Below, piece after piece: positions 1-8,430 of a stretch of DNA of 17,880 nucleotides. Every line of letters begins with the position of its first letter. The first letter of the stretch is position 1. Source of the stretch: CAUTUX01 sp963542015 (GTDB lineage: Bacteria > Bacillota > Clostridia > Christensenellales > CAG-917); assembly GCA_963542015.1 (NCBI GenBank), contig CAUTUX010000020.1, positions 1-17,880 on the forward strand. The letters run 5' to 3'. Made by a program: the position numbers and the translations under genes. A model generated the notes under the pieces. That model was not told the origin of the DNA. It made no database searches and saw only the letters and a program-made list of their open reading frames with translations.

Positions 1-77
1 TTAGAATTTTTTTACATCTAATAAATTCTATTTACACAAGATTTTTTACATTCCCGATTTTTTTATAAGATACATAC

Positions 78-175
78 ATGAAACAAGAATTATTTGATTT
101 TAGTGAAATATTAAACAAAAGAAAAAATAGTCCATATTATCCAAGAATTGCTGATGATATTTTGAAAAAAAATTG
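78..175 (+). other. N-terminal segment of the AAA+ ATPase, out of frame with the rest
   Basis: From the ATG at 78 the frame reads through a segment including the residues YYPRIADDILKK, the usual N-terminal lead-in of DUF4143 ATPases, in which a short arginine/aspartate segment precedes 'FGAV..GPKWCGKT'. At the A8 run (165-172) this frame continues into unrelated sequence and stops at 293, while the expected continuation (LDTFGAVYITGPKWCGKT) is in the -1 frame. Nine A instead of eight would join both parts. No Shine-Dalgarno sequence is visible before 78; a TATAAG at 64-69 would place transcription start almost at the ATG. Whether the join occurs by slippage, or the gene is broken, or one A was missed in sequencing cannot be told from here. 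Confidence 0.7.
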
Positions 176-1393
176 GATACATTTGGTGCAGTTTACATCA
201 CTGGTCCAAAGTGGTGCGGAAAAACTCGCACTGCAGAACAATTGGCTCATAGTGCCCTGTATCTTGAAGATCAAAATAAAACTACGTCAATAATCAATAT
301 TGCAAACAACATTCCTAGTACTTTACTAAATGGTTCTAAGCCACGTCTTTTGGATGAATGGCAAATTGCTCCTGTACTTTGGGATGCTGTTCGATTTTCT
401 GTAGATACTGAAAATAAACCGAATCAATTTATATTAACTGGATCCACTCCGGTAGATAATTCTATAACGCACCATTCAGGCGTAGGCAGAATTGCTAGAA
501 TGAGAATGAGACCAATGTCTTTGTTTGAAAGTGGCGAATCAAGTGGTGCTATATCTCTTAAATTTCTATTCGATAACCCTACACATGATATATTTGCAAT
601 GTCTCAGTTGGATATTGAAAAACTTGCTTTTGTAACCGTTAGAGGCGGATGGCCATTTAGCATAAATAAAAAACCTGAATTTGCTGTTGATATTGCTGGA
701 GAATATATAGATGGAATTTTAGCGGGAGACATATTTAACTTTACAAAAATAAAAGTAAACAAAAACAAATTTGCAAATCTACTTAAAAGTCTCGCAAGAA
801 ATGTCTCTACTCAAGCTTCTATCAAAACTTTAACTGAAGACACTCAACTAAATCCAACAAATAGTGCCTCCATTGATACTGTAACCTCATACTTAGATAT
901 ATTGAATAAATTATATATAACAGAGGATTTGCCAGCATGGAATCCATCAATCAGATCAAAAACAGCAATAAGATCTGCATTAACCAGTCATTTTTCTGAC
1001 CCTTCACTAGTAACGGCACTTCTTAATTTAAATTCAACTTCACTACTCACTGATTTTGAGAGTTTTGGACTAATTTTTGAAGATTTGTGTGTTCGTGACC
1101 TTAGAGTTTATGCAGATTCGCTTGGTGGAACTATATATCACTATAGAGATAAAAACAATTTAGAAGTAGACACTGTAGTTCAATTAAAAAACGGTGACTG
1201 GGCACCTGTTGAAATTAAAATGGGACATAATGAAATCGAAAAAGCTGCAATTAATCTAAAGAGATTAAGTGATAAAATTGACCAAACCAAAATGAAACCA
1301 CCCTCTTTTATGATGATATTAACAGCTACTGATACAGCATATAAACGCCCTGATGGCATTTATGTTGTTCCTATCGGTTGTTTAAAAAATTAG
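173..1393 (+). CDS. AAA+ ATPase with DUF4143 C-terminal domain (N-terminus frameshifted)
   Basis: Predicted cytoplasmic ATP-binding protein of the large AAA_14/DUF4143 family, whose cellular role is mostly unknown. In the 406-residue frame: Walker A GPKWCGKT at 11-18, Walker B LLDEWQ at 59-64, a sensor-like FILTGS at 86-91, then a conserved RIARMRMRPMSLFESG stretch near 106-121. The C-terminal half ends in a PD-(D/E)XK-like arrangement: FED with E303, EVD with D333 and EIK at 347-349. The nominal TTG start at 173 immediately follows an A8 run and has no ribosome binding site, so it is probably not the native start; the native N-terminus is encoded from 78 in another frame. The ATPase core and C-terminal domain are otherwise intact over family-typical length. 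It converges on the tautomerase gene with 48 bases between. Transfer as an accessory gene is plausible, but function is not assigned. Confidence 0.85.
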   Translation: MDTFGAVYITGPKWCGKTRTAEQLAHSALYLEDQNKTTSIINIANNIPSTLLNGSKPRLLDEWQIAPVLWDAVRFSVDTENKPNQFILTGSTPVDNSITHHSGVGRIARMRMRPMSLFESGESSGAISLKFLFDNPTHDIFAMSQLDIEKLAFVTVRGGWPFSINKKPEFAVDIAGEYIDGILAGDIFNFTKIKVNKNKFANLLKSLARNVSTQASIKTLTEDTQLNPTNSASIDTVTSYLDILNKLYITEDLPAWNPSIRSKTAIRSALTSHFSDPSLVTALLNLNSTSLLTDFESFGLIFEDLCVRDLRVYADSLGGTIYHYRDKNNLEVDTVVQLKNGDWAPVEIKMGHNEIEKAAINLKRLSDKIDQTKMKPPSFMMILTATDTAYKRPDGIYVVPIGCLKN

Positions 1394-1441
1394 ATGCATC
1401 AAGACAATTTATAGGATTAAATGTGCTGTTTATATTTACGA

Positions 1442-1678
1442 CTACTGAAATGTCTTCGGATCTGTATATCCTGGGGCAATTACGATGTTTGTATTATCCT
1501 TTATTTCACTATTATAAACATCTTCCCATTCCGAAAAACTCTTTCCTTCTATTGATACAGAAATATACTTTTTGGGTTTACCTAATTCATCCTCAATAAC
1601 TTTTGCAATTTTCTCTGCAACAATCTTCTTCTCTTTGTCACTCGGATTTCCTATCAATTTAATATCAATATGTGGCAT
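1442..1678 (-). CDS. tautomerase superfamily protein, PptA (YdcE)-like
   Basis: Small beta-alpha-beta tautomerase of 78 residues, close in size to E. coli PptA/YdcE (77). These enzymes use an N-terminal proline as catalytic base after removal of Met. The sequence starts MPHIDIKL, the PptA-type N-terminus, and keeps the later Trp (SEWEDVYNSEI) and a PGY near the C-terminus. Start choice: an upstream in-frame ATG at 1684 would put two extra residues before Pro and lies one base from the GGAG; the ATG at 1678 lies seven bases from GGAG and exposes Pro1, so 1678 is chosen. It is the last gene of the minus-strand operon, 12 bases after the methyltransferase. The physiological substrate of PptA-like proteins is not known, and the family call is stronger than any reaction. 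Confidence 0.88.
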   Translation of the reverse strand: MPHIDIKLIGNPSDKEKKIVAEKIAKVIEDELGKPKKYISVSIEGKSFSEWEDVYNSEIKDNTNIVIAPGYTDPKTFQ

Positions 1679-1690
1679 ATTCATTCTCCT

Positions 1691-2317
1691 TTATTTTTGT
1701 GCTCTTATTGTAAACGGACCTCTTAAAGTCACTTTATAATTATACTCTATTTTATTTGCAGCAAATCCAGCCGATATAAGCATTTTTTTTATATCCTTTA
1801 TAGAATACAATTTCATCTTTTTAACTATCTTTTCATATTTTCTGCAAAATAATGTCTTTCCACATTCATTGGCTATACAGAAAATTCCACCATCTGCTAG
1901 CAAATCGTATATCTTTTTAAAATTTTCAACAATATTGTCCCAAAAATATACAGTTTCAAATGCAACTATAAGATCAAACATATTAGATTTAAAATCTGAT
2001 TCAATTAAAGATGTATGCTTAAGTGAAACTATTCCCTTCTCTACAGATTCAGCGTTAAGATGCTTGCTATGTTGTATTGATGCTTCTGAATAATCAATTC
2101 CATAAATCTTAGCCTTCTCATTTGTAAGTCGCGCCATATCAGAGATGTTTTGTCCGCCTCCACACCCAACATCTAATATTGTATTACACTTACTAAAATC
2201 AATATATTTTCTTGCAAAATTATGTATATATTTGTGACTTTCATTCATTCTTAAAATTATTTTACTGCCCGTTTCGTTACTTTCTGGTTTTGCAAATTGC
2301 TCAAGTTCTGTTCCCAT
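1691..2317 (-). CDS. class I SAM-dependent methyltransferase
   Basis: 208-residue protein with a Rossmann-type SAM fold. Motif I ILDVGCGGG is at about 47-55, the acidic post-I residue is in GIDYS at 73-77, and the motif IV-like FDLIVAFETVYFW is at 114-126, followed by a LLADGGIFCIANE strand-turn typical of Methyltransf_11/25 members. The substrate cannot be read from sequence; such small proteins act on metabolites, RNA or protein. Its ATG at 2317 directly abuts the tsaD stop TAA, and the GGGAG ribosome site lies inside the tsaD 3' end, so translation is probably coupled to tsaD. Being next to tsaD could hint at a tRNA or translation-related substrate, but that is inference. Confidence 0.88.
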   Translation of the reverse strand: MGTELEQFAKPESNETGSKIILRMNESHKYIHNFARKYIDFSKCNTILDVGCGGGQNISDMARLTNEKAKIYGIDYSEASIQHSKHLNAESVEKGIVSLKHTSLIESDFKSNMFDLIVAFETVYFWDNIVENFKKIYDLLADGGIFCIANECGKTLFCRKYEKIVKKMKLYSIKDIKKMLISAGFAANKIEYNYKVTLRGPFTIRAQK

Positions 2318-3331
2318 TTATTTCTCCCAATTTAAATCTATATTTGCACACGCATCCAAATCTAACAATACTGGTTGCACTTTATTTTGTATGTAGTAGT
2401 ATGTCGCCGATGCAATCATAGCTGCATTATCCGTACAGTATATGAGTTTAGGATAATATACATTGATACCTAACTTTCTATACTCATCTATTTTCTTTCT
2501 TAAATCTATATTTGCTGCCACGCCCCCAGCAACTGCAATTGTTTTGATCCCAGTCTTCTTAATTGCAATATCTAGCATCTCTTTCAATTGTTGATTCGCT
2601 GCATCTTGAAATGAGGCTGCAATATCGCTTTTTGGAATTTCACGATTCTTTTGTGTGAGTTTGTGAACATAATTTATAACAAATGTTTTAAGTCCACTAT
2701 ATGAAAAATATGGATTATTTTTGTCCACTTTAATTTTTGGCATTTTTATAGATGGCAATACATTTTCTGCTGTTGCCTGAATTTCTGGTCCTCCAGGATA
2801 TTTAAGTCCTAATACTCTAGCTACTTTATCATACGCTTCTCCGATTGCGTCATCCCTACTCTCACATAACACTCTATGGTTGTTATATCCAGATACTTCT
2901 AATATTGCAGTATGTCCACCAGAAACTAATAAACATAAATATGGTGGCTCAAGTGTACTGTCAATATAGTTTGCTGCCATGTGACCGTGAATATGTGAAA
3001 CAGCATATAACGGTTTCTTATATCGGTATGCCAATCCTTTTGCAAATGAAACTCCAACTAAAAGTGCACCTAATAAACCAGGTCCGTATGTGACCCCAAT
3101 AGCATCTATGTCATCCATTGTCATTGAAGCTTCTGTCAATGCTTCCCTCACAACATTTTCTATAGCTAATGTATGATTTCTTGAAGCTATTTCTGGAACA
3201 ACTCCTCCAAATTTTCTATGAATATCTATTTGAGATGAAATTATATTTGATATAACAATTCTTCCATTCTTAACAATACTGCATGCCGTTTCGTCACAAC
3301 TAGATTCTATGCCAAGTATTATTTTATCCAT
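2318..3331 (-). CDS. tsaD: tRNA N6-adenosine threonylcarbamoyltransferase TsaD
   Basis: Catalytic subunit of the t6A machinery: transfers threonylcarbamoyl from threonylcarbamoyl-AMP to A37 of ANN-decoding tRNAs, with TsaB and TsaE. At 337 residues it has the family's normal length. Visible hallmarks: N-terminal ILGIESSCDETACSIV, the metal-binding HIHGH at 113-117, nucleotide-site SGGHT at 137-141, the VAGGVAAN loop near 267-274, and the C-terminal CTDNAAMIA with metal ligand D301. Its ATG abuts the prfB stop (TAGATG), so it is translated as part of the same operon. The other t6A genes (tsaB, tsaE, tsaC) are not in this window, which differs from the common tsaE-tsaB-tsaD arrangement of Firmicutes. 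Confidence 0.97.
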   Translation of the reverse strand: MDKIILGIESSCDETACSIVKNGRIVISNIISSQIDIHRKFGGVVPEIASRNHTLAIENVVREALTEASMTMDDIDAIGVTYGPGLLGALLVGVSFAKGLAYRYKKPLYAVSHIHGHMAANYIDSTLEPPYLCLLVSGGHTAILEVSGYNNHRVLCESRDDAIGEAYDKVARVLGLKYPGGPEIQATAENVLPSIKMPKIKVDKNNPYFSYSGLKTFVINYVHKLTQKNREIPKSDIAASFQDAANQQLKEMLDIAIKKTGIKTIAVAGGVAANIDLRKKIDEYRKLGINVYYPKLIYCTDNAAMIASATYYYIQNKVQPVLLDLDACANIDLNWEK

Positions 3332-4438
3332 CTATTCTTTAACCGCCGATGCTTTTAAATATGCGTTGATGAACCCATCCAAGTCGCCATCCATTACTGC
3401 TGCAACATTGCTATTTTCATAATTTGTTCTATGATCCTTAACTAATGTATACGGACAAAATACATAACTGCGTATTTGACTGCCCCATTCGATCTTTTTC
3501 AACACTCCTGATATTCTGGCATTTTCTTCTTCCTTTTCTCGTTCTCTCAGCTCAACCAATTTGCTCTTCAACATTCTCATTGCTGTCTCTCTATTTTGTA
3601 TCTGACTTCTTTCATTTTGGCATGCAACAACAATACCTGTCGGAATGTGAGTTATACGAATTGCGGACTCTGTCTTATTTACATGTTGTCCACCAGCTCC
3701 AGAGGAACGATATGTGTCAACTTTTAAATCTTCACTTCTAATTTCAATTTCGTTATCATCTTCTATTTCTGGCATCACTTCCAGAGATGCAAATGAAGTA
3801 TGTCTTCTCTTGTTACTATCAAAAGGGGATATCCGCACAAGTCTATGTACTCCCTTTTCAGATTTTAAATAACCGTATGAGTATTCACCCTCAATTCTGA
3901 ATGTAACGGACTTAATCCCAGCTCCATCTCCTTCAAGATAGTCAAGTATAGTAACTTTCCAATTTTTGCTTTCGGCATATCTTTGATACATTCTGAAAAG
4001 CATTTCACACCAGTCCTGTGCTTCTGTTCCACCAGCTCCAGCATGCAATGTCAATATTGCATTTAGTGGATCATACTGAGATGACAGTAATGTCCTAACA
4101 GACAAATCATCAATATCTTGTTCTAACTTGTTTAATATCGGAGAAACTTCATCCATATCCTGAACATTGTCCATCTCTGATATTTCTATCAAATCCTTTA
4201 CATCATTAACTGTTTTAAATAGTTCATTAAACTCATCAAAGATTTTTTCTATACTTCTAATTTCTTTAGATACTTTGGTTGCTGATGCGATATCATCCCA
4301 AAATCTATCAGAACTTTCAAGAGACTTAAGTTCTGCTAATCGTTTCTTCTTATTTGCAGGCTGTATGCCTTCATACAAATCATTTAAAGTTCTGTCGGTA
4401 GCCTTTAATCTATTTTTTAGTTCTATATAATCAATCAT
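3332..4438 (-). CDS. prfB: peptide chain release factor 2
   Basis: Class I release factor recognising UGA and UAA in the ribosomal A site. The 368-residue frame has the RF2 codon-recognition tripeptide SPF at 204-206 and the peptidyl-hydrolysis GGQ motif at 249-251 within SGAGGQHVNKTES, plus the AGAGGTEAQDW and GVHRLVRISPFDS blocks. Many bacteria encode RF2 in two frames joined by a +1 shift at a UGA around codon 25; here the N-terminus runs unbroken (LNDLYEGIQPANKKKRL) with no internal stop, so no autoregulatory frameshift is needed. The start at 4438 lies 14 bases after coaE. The tsaD start touches its stop codon. Confidence 0.97.
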   Translation of the reverse strand: MIDYIELKNRLKATDRTLNDLYEGIQPANKKKRLAELKSLESSDRFWDDIASATKVSKEIRSIEKIFDEFNELFKTVNDVKDLIEISEMDNVQDMDEVSPILNKLEQDIDDLSVRTLLSSQYDPLNAILTLHAGAGGTEAQDWCEMLFRMYQRYAESKNWKVTILDYLEGDGAGIKSVTFRIEGEYSYGYLKSEKGVHRLVRISPFDSNKRRHTSFASLEVMPEIEDDNEIEIRSEDLKVDTYRSSGAGGQHVNKTESAIRITHIPTGIVVACQNERSQIQNRETAMRMLKSKLVELREREKEEENARISGVLKKIEWGSQIRSYVFCPYTLVKDHRTNYENSNVAAVMDGDLDGFINAYLKASAVKE

Positions 4439-4452
4439 CGGTTTTCAGTCTA

Positions 4453-5013
4453 TCATTTAATATTTAAAAATCCTAAGATTTTAATTCTTCGCCTTATTTC
4501 TTCAATACTTCCATTATTAACAATCTCATGAGTTGCATACTGTTTCAAAGTTCTGTCGTTTGGTTGTTCGGATATTATTCTCTTTGATAAATCTTGTGTT
4601 AGTCCTCTTTCTGCAAGTCTCTTCAATCTATATCTCATTGCCGATCTAACGAGTATTATGACATCAAAATATTTTTCCAATCCTGTCTTATCTATTAACG
4701 GTATTTCTATAACAACATCATCATCTTTTACATAATCTATAATTGACTGGCATATCCTTGGGTGTGAAATTTCATTCAACATTTCAAGTTTTTCTTTGTT
4801 GTCAAAAACTTCATACCTAAGCTTCTCTTTATCAAATTCACCATTTACAAATACTTCTGGAAAAACTTTTTCAATTTCTTCTAAATACTCTTTTGTTTCT
4901 AATAATGATGCATTTATTTTATCGGCTGAATATGTTTTAAATCCATACTCTTTTAAAATTTCTGAAACTGTACTTTTGCCAACTCCTATCCCGCCTATTA
5001 CGGCAATTCTCAT
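4453..5013 (-). CDS. coaE: dephospho-CoA kinase
   Basis: Catalyses the last step of coenzyme A synthesis, ATP-dependent phosphorylation of the 3'-hydroxyl of dephospho-CoA. The protein starts MRIAVIGGIGVGKST with the P-loop at about 7-15; an LID-like arginine-rich segment RYRLKRLAERG lies in the C-terminal half, and the NNGS segment near the end fits the family's usual 'N.G....' motif. Length is 186 residues, slightly short of the common ~200. A TTG at 5025 would add MGRA, but the ATG at 5013 overlaps the polA stop as ATGA, a classic translational-coupling arrangement, and gives the standard N-terminus, so it is preferred. polA-coaE adjacency is a well-known Firmicutes arrangement and supports the call. 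Confidence 0.95.
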   Translation of the reverse strand: MRIAVIGGIGVGKSTVSEILKEYGFKTYSADKINASLLETKEYLEEIEKVFPEVFVNGEFDKEKLRYEVFDNKEKLEMLNEISHPRICQSIIDYVKDDDVVIEIPLIDKTGLEKYFDVIILVRSAMRYRLKRLAERGLTQDLSKRIISEQPNDRTLKQYATHEIVNNGSIEEIRRRIKILGFLNIK

Positions 5014-7502
5014 AGCTCGCCCCAATTTTTTCCTTCTTCCATTGATACCTTTAATGGCACATCAAGTTTGACGGCATCTTCCATTGAATTCTTTATAATA
5101 TCTTTAACTTTATCAATCTCTGATGTCGGAACTTGGACTATAAGTTCATCATGAATTTGTATAAGTATTTTTGCTTTATATCCCTTTAAGGCTTCATATA
5201 CTTTCAACATGGCTATCTTCATTATTTCTGCTGCGGTACCTTGGATTGGTGTGTTCATTGCAATTCTTTCCGCTTGTGATCTTATTATTTTATTACTCGA
5301 ATTTATGTCTCCACTTCTTCTTTTTCTGCCAAAATATGTTTGTATATATCCCTTTGCCCTTGCCTCTTCAATTAGCTTATCTAAATATTCTTTAACTACA
5401 CTGTATCTTTCAAAATATGTTTCAATAAATCCTTTAGCTTCTTTCTGTGATATGTTTGCACTTTCTGAAAGTCCAAAACTGCTTATGCCATATATAATTC
5501 CGAAATTTATTGCCTTTGCATTTTTTCTTTGTGTTGGTGTAACTTGTGAAATGTTTACGCCAAATATTTCTGCTGCTGTCGCTGCATGGATATCCATGTT
5601 ATCTTTAAATGCTTTAATCATTATCGGATCTTTTGACAAATGAGCCAGCACTCTCAATTCGATTTGGCTGTAGTCGGCAGATATTAAAACTGTCCCTTCT
5701 TCTGCTGTGAATGCTGATTTAATCTCCTGTGCATCCTCACCTCGCATAGGTATATTTTGCATGTTTGGATTGGATGAAGACAACCGCCCTGTTGCAGTTA
5801 TACATTGATTAAATATTGTATGTATTTTACCACCATGCACCTCTCCTTGTATGCCACGCACATATGTGGATAACAATTTTGAATATTTTCTATATTGCAA
5901 AATGTATTCTATTGCTGGATGTTTGTCTTTGAGACTAACTAAAACTTCTTCATCAACTGAATATCCGTTTTTATTTTTTCGTATGGCTGGCAATCCCAAT
6001 TTATCGAATAGAACTTCTGACATTTGTTTTGGAGAGCTTATATTAAATTTACTACCTGTGAGCTCATGTATTTTTTCTGTGAGCATATTAAGTTTGTCGG
6101 CATATAAAGTATCAAGAACAACAAGTTTTTCAGATGAAACGCATATACCTGTTCTCTCCATATCTAAAAGCACTTTTGAGAGCGGATATTCTATATCGGT
6201 ATATATCTTCATCTGTTCAGATCTATTAAGTGCATCACATATTTTGTCATATATATATAACTGAGTCACCGCATTGTATTCCATCGCATAAAGATTCTTA
6301 AATGCCTCATCTGCGTTACCAATTTCTTTACTATACTGTGCAAGATGCATTGCTATCTTTGTATCAAAACAATCAAAATTCAAATCATATTCTCTTTGAA
6401 CTTTTTTACTATCAAACATGATTATCTTCCTATCTGTACATGCCTTTATAAGTATCCTTACGGCATCTTCAAAATAGAAACCTTCATCAAATAACAGCTC
6501 TTTTTGTCTAATGCTGTATAACTTGTTTTTATCAAATGCAAATGTGATTTCTCCAGATATCGCAATAGAAACCTTACCACCATTGTTTTTAAAAATGTTA
6601 GTTAGCGTCTCTTCGTCTGAAACATTGACGATATCAAATTTAATTTCCTCTTTTTTTACGAGCATATTAACTATGCTTATCAATTCAAATTCTTTTAATT
6701 TATTTATTACTTCCTGACTGTCAAAATTATATCTTCCATCCTCTGGATGAATATCTAGCGGAACATCCTTAACAATAGTTGCTAGCTGTTTTGACATGTA
6801 ACAGATGTCTTTACATCTTTTTAAATTTTCTCTAACTCTATTTGAAACATCCACTGTTTCAATATTTTTGTATATATTATCTATGCTTCCATATTCTTTG
6901 ATAAGCTTGAGTGCTGTGAGCTCACCAATGCCTTCCACTCCTGGAATATTATCCGATGTATCCCCTCTCAACCCTTTATAGTCAACAAATTCATCGACCG
7001 TTCTAAATCCTTTCTCATTCAGAACTTTAATGTCGTTTTTATCCAGTTGAGATACTCCAACTTTTGTAAGGTATACTGTTGTGTCATCTTTTATCAACTG
7101 AAGCAAGTCCTTATCCCCACTTACAACAGTTTTTTCTCCCACCAAAGTCTGTGTTAATGTTCCTATAATGTCATCGGCTTCAAATCCCTCTTTCTGAACA
7201 ATTGCTATTCCTATAAGTCTTAAAATTTCTTTAAGTGGTTCAAGCTGTACAGCCAGTTCCTCATCCATTGGTTTCCTATGCCCCTTGTACTCGGGAAATA
7301 TGTCATGTCTAAAATTTTTCTTCTTGACATCAAAAGCTGCAAATATTCTATCAGGCTGTACCTTTGCACTTATATCTATGATAAGTTTAAGGGTTCCAAA
7401 TATTGCTCCAGTAGGCATACCATCCTGCGTAGTTAGTCCACGAATCGCATAATATGCTCTGTTTAACAAACTGTTTGTATCAAGAATTAAAAGTTTTTCC
7501 AT
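5010..7502 (-). CDS. polA: DNA polymerase I
   Basis: Repair and Okazaki-fragment polymerase of 830 residues. The N-terminal 5'-3' exonuclease (FEN-like) domain covers about 1-290, with ILDTNSLLNRAYYA, GFEADDIIGTL (106-116), SGDKDLLQLI (128-137) and GLRGDTSDNIPGVEGIG (177-193). The polymerase domain follows from about 435: motif A with ISADYSQIELR (D610), motif B RKNAKAINFGIIYG (659-672) and motif C HDE at 784-786. The middle domain occupies the place of the 3'-5' exonuclease, but where E. coli has the metal-binding DxE this protein reads VSIAISGE (311-318), so proofreading is probably lost, as in many Firmicutes Pol I proteins. Its ATG overlaps the patatin stop by one base (TAATG), and its TGA overlaps the coaE start. 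Confidence 0.97.
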   Translation of the reverse strand: MEKLLILDTNSLLNRAYYAIRGLTTQDGMPTGAIFGTLKLIIDISAKVQPDRIFAAFDVKKKNFRHDIFPEYKGHRKPMDEELAVQLEPLKEILRLIGIAIVQKEGFEADDIIGTLTQTLVGEKTVVSGDKDLLQLIKDDTTVYLTKVGVSQLDKNDIKVLNEKGFRTVDEFVDYKGLRGDTSDNIPGVEGIGELTALKLIKEYGSIDNIYKNIETVDVSNRVRENLKRCKDICYMSKQLATIVKDVPLDIHPEDGRYNFDSQEVINKLKEFELISIVNMLVKKEEIKFDIVNVSDEETLTNIFKNNGGKVSIAISGEITFAFDKNKLYSIRQKELLFDEGFYFEDAVRILIKACTDRKIIMFDSKKVQREYDLNFDCFDTKIAMHLAQYSKEIGNADEAFKNLYAMEYNAVTQLYIYDKICDALNRSEQMKIYTDIEYPLSKVLLDMERTGICVSSEKLVVLDTLYADKLNMLTEKIHELTGSKFNISSPKQMSEVLFDKLGLPAIRKNKNGYSVDEEVLVSLKDKHPAIEYILQYRKYSKLLSTYVRGIQGEVHGGKIHTIFNQCITATGRLSSSNPNMQNIPMRGEDAQEIKSAFTAEEGTVLISADYSQIELRVLAHLSKDPIMIKAFKDNMDIHAATAAEIFGVNISQVTPTQRKNAKAINFGIIYGISSFGLSESANISQKEAKGFIETYFERYSVVKEYLDKLIEEARAKGYIQTYFGRKRRSGDINSSNKIIRSQAERIAMNTPIQGTAAEIMKIAMLKVYEALKGYKAKILIQIHDELIVQVPTSEIDKVKDIIKNSMEDAVKLDVPLKVSMEEGKNWGEL

Positions 7503-8311
7503 TAATCACCTATGAATCGCATAATGTCGCCTTGCTTTATTATTTCCTTTGCTTGATTGTATCCAATTTCCATGTATCTATTAATTGCGGGTTTTGTAAA
7601 GTTCATGGCTATTCCCAATTTTTCTTCTGGTGCTATATAAAAGAGCTTGTTGGTTACATCCCGCACTTTCTTCCTTGGCTTTTTATCCAATAAGTTTGTT
7701 CTAATTACAATCATCTTTTTATAGCCATTATCACTCAATAAATTAATTGGCATATTGTCATATATTCCACCGTCATAATATTTCTGACCATCAATTTTAT
7801 ATGCTGGGAACATTGGATAATTTGCTGATGCAATTACATAATTACGAATTTTCCCTTCTGGTATATCTTTCTTCATGTATGCAAATCCTTTACGCTTTGA
7901 CAGATTAAAAACTGTAAGCCCAAAATCTATCTCACTACTCCTAACTGCATTCTCATCCATCTCATTCATTATGAGATCTATTCCATGTGAAACTTTGCCT
8001 CTGAATTCTTTAATGCCTTGTATTAATGCTTTTCCTTTCGTCTTGATTACTTCCTTTATTATCTTCTTATCTTGAATTGCTTCTATAACTTCAGAGGATA
8101 CTGGACTGTTTTCTTCAAAATTAAAATTTGTCCAAAAATTATTAATTGCATCCATCTGCCCCTGGCAATATAGGGCACCGTTTATTGCTCCGATGGATGC
8201 TCCACCAACTGCATTAAATACTATTCCTTCTTCATGTAAAGCATTTAAAACGCCACAATGGTATGCCCCCTTACCGCCACCACCTTCTAAAATAAGCGAC
8301 AAATTTTCCAT
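7502..8311 (-). CDS. patatin-like phospholipase family protein
   Basis: Predicted lipid acyl hydrolase of 269 residues using a Ser-Asp dyad. It has the oxyanion-hole GGGGKG at 10-15, the nucleophile elbow GASIG at 37-41 (Ser39) and the catalytic DGG at 180-182 (Asp180). No signal peptide or membrane helix is evident, so it is probably cytosolic and acts at the inner membrane face or on soluble acyl esters. No Shine-Dalgarno sequence is visible before its ATG, yet the start is well placed since the conserved beta-strand/Gly-rich loop begins within nine residues. It is the first gene of the seven-gene minus-strand operon and overlaps polA by one base. The true substrate is unknown; bacterial patatins include both housekeeping lipases and effectors. 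Confidence 0.92.
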   Translation of the reverse strand: MENLSLILEGGGGKGAYHCGVLNALHEEGIVFNAVGGASIGAINGALYCQGQMDAINNFWTNFNFEENSPVSSEVIEAIQDKKIIKEVIKTKGKALIQGIKEFRGKVSHGIDLIMNEMDENAVRSSEIDFGLTVFNLSKRKGFAYMKKDIPEGKIRNYVIASANYPMFPAYKIDGQKYYDGGIYDNMPINLLSDNGYKKMIVIRTNLLDKKPRKKVRDVTNKLFYIAPEEKLGIAMNFTKPAINRYMEIGYNQAKEIIKQGDIMRFIGD

Positions 8312-8335
8312 ATTTAAATGATATGCTTAAATGTC

Positions 8336-8363
8336 TCTATACGCAAATTTGGTATTGTTTCAA
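8336..8363 (-). promoter_or_regulatory. candidate sigma-A promoter of the patatin-polA-coaE-prfB-tsaD operon
   Basis: On the minus strand TTGAAA (8363-8358), a 16-base spacer and TATAGA (8341-8336). Transcription would start near 8329, giving a leader of about 18 bases before the patatin ATG. That leader has no recognisable ribosome binding site. This is the only good promoter-like pair I found just upstream of the operon. Confidence 0.5.
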
Positions 8364-8430
8364 ATATGCAATCTAATAAATCTATCAAACTTTTCATTTT
8401 GCAAATCATTACTTCTGACATTTGAATAAT

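Noticed and set aside
1679..1684. Upstream ATG of the tautomerase
   Set aside because: It lies one base from the ribosome site and would mask the catalytic Pro1.
5014..5025. TTG start for coaE at 5025
   Set aside because: The ATG at 5013 overlaps the polA stop as ATGA and gives the standard MRIAVIGG N-terminus.
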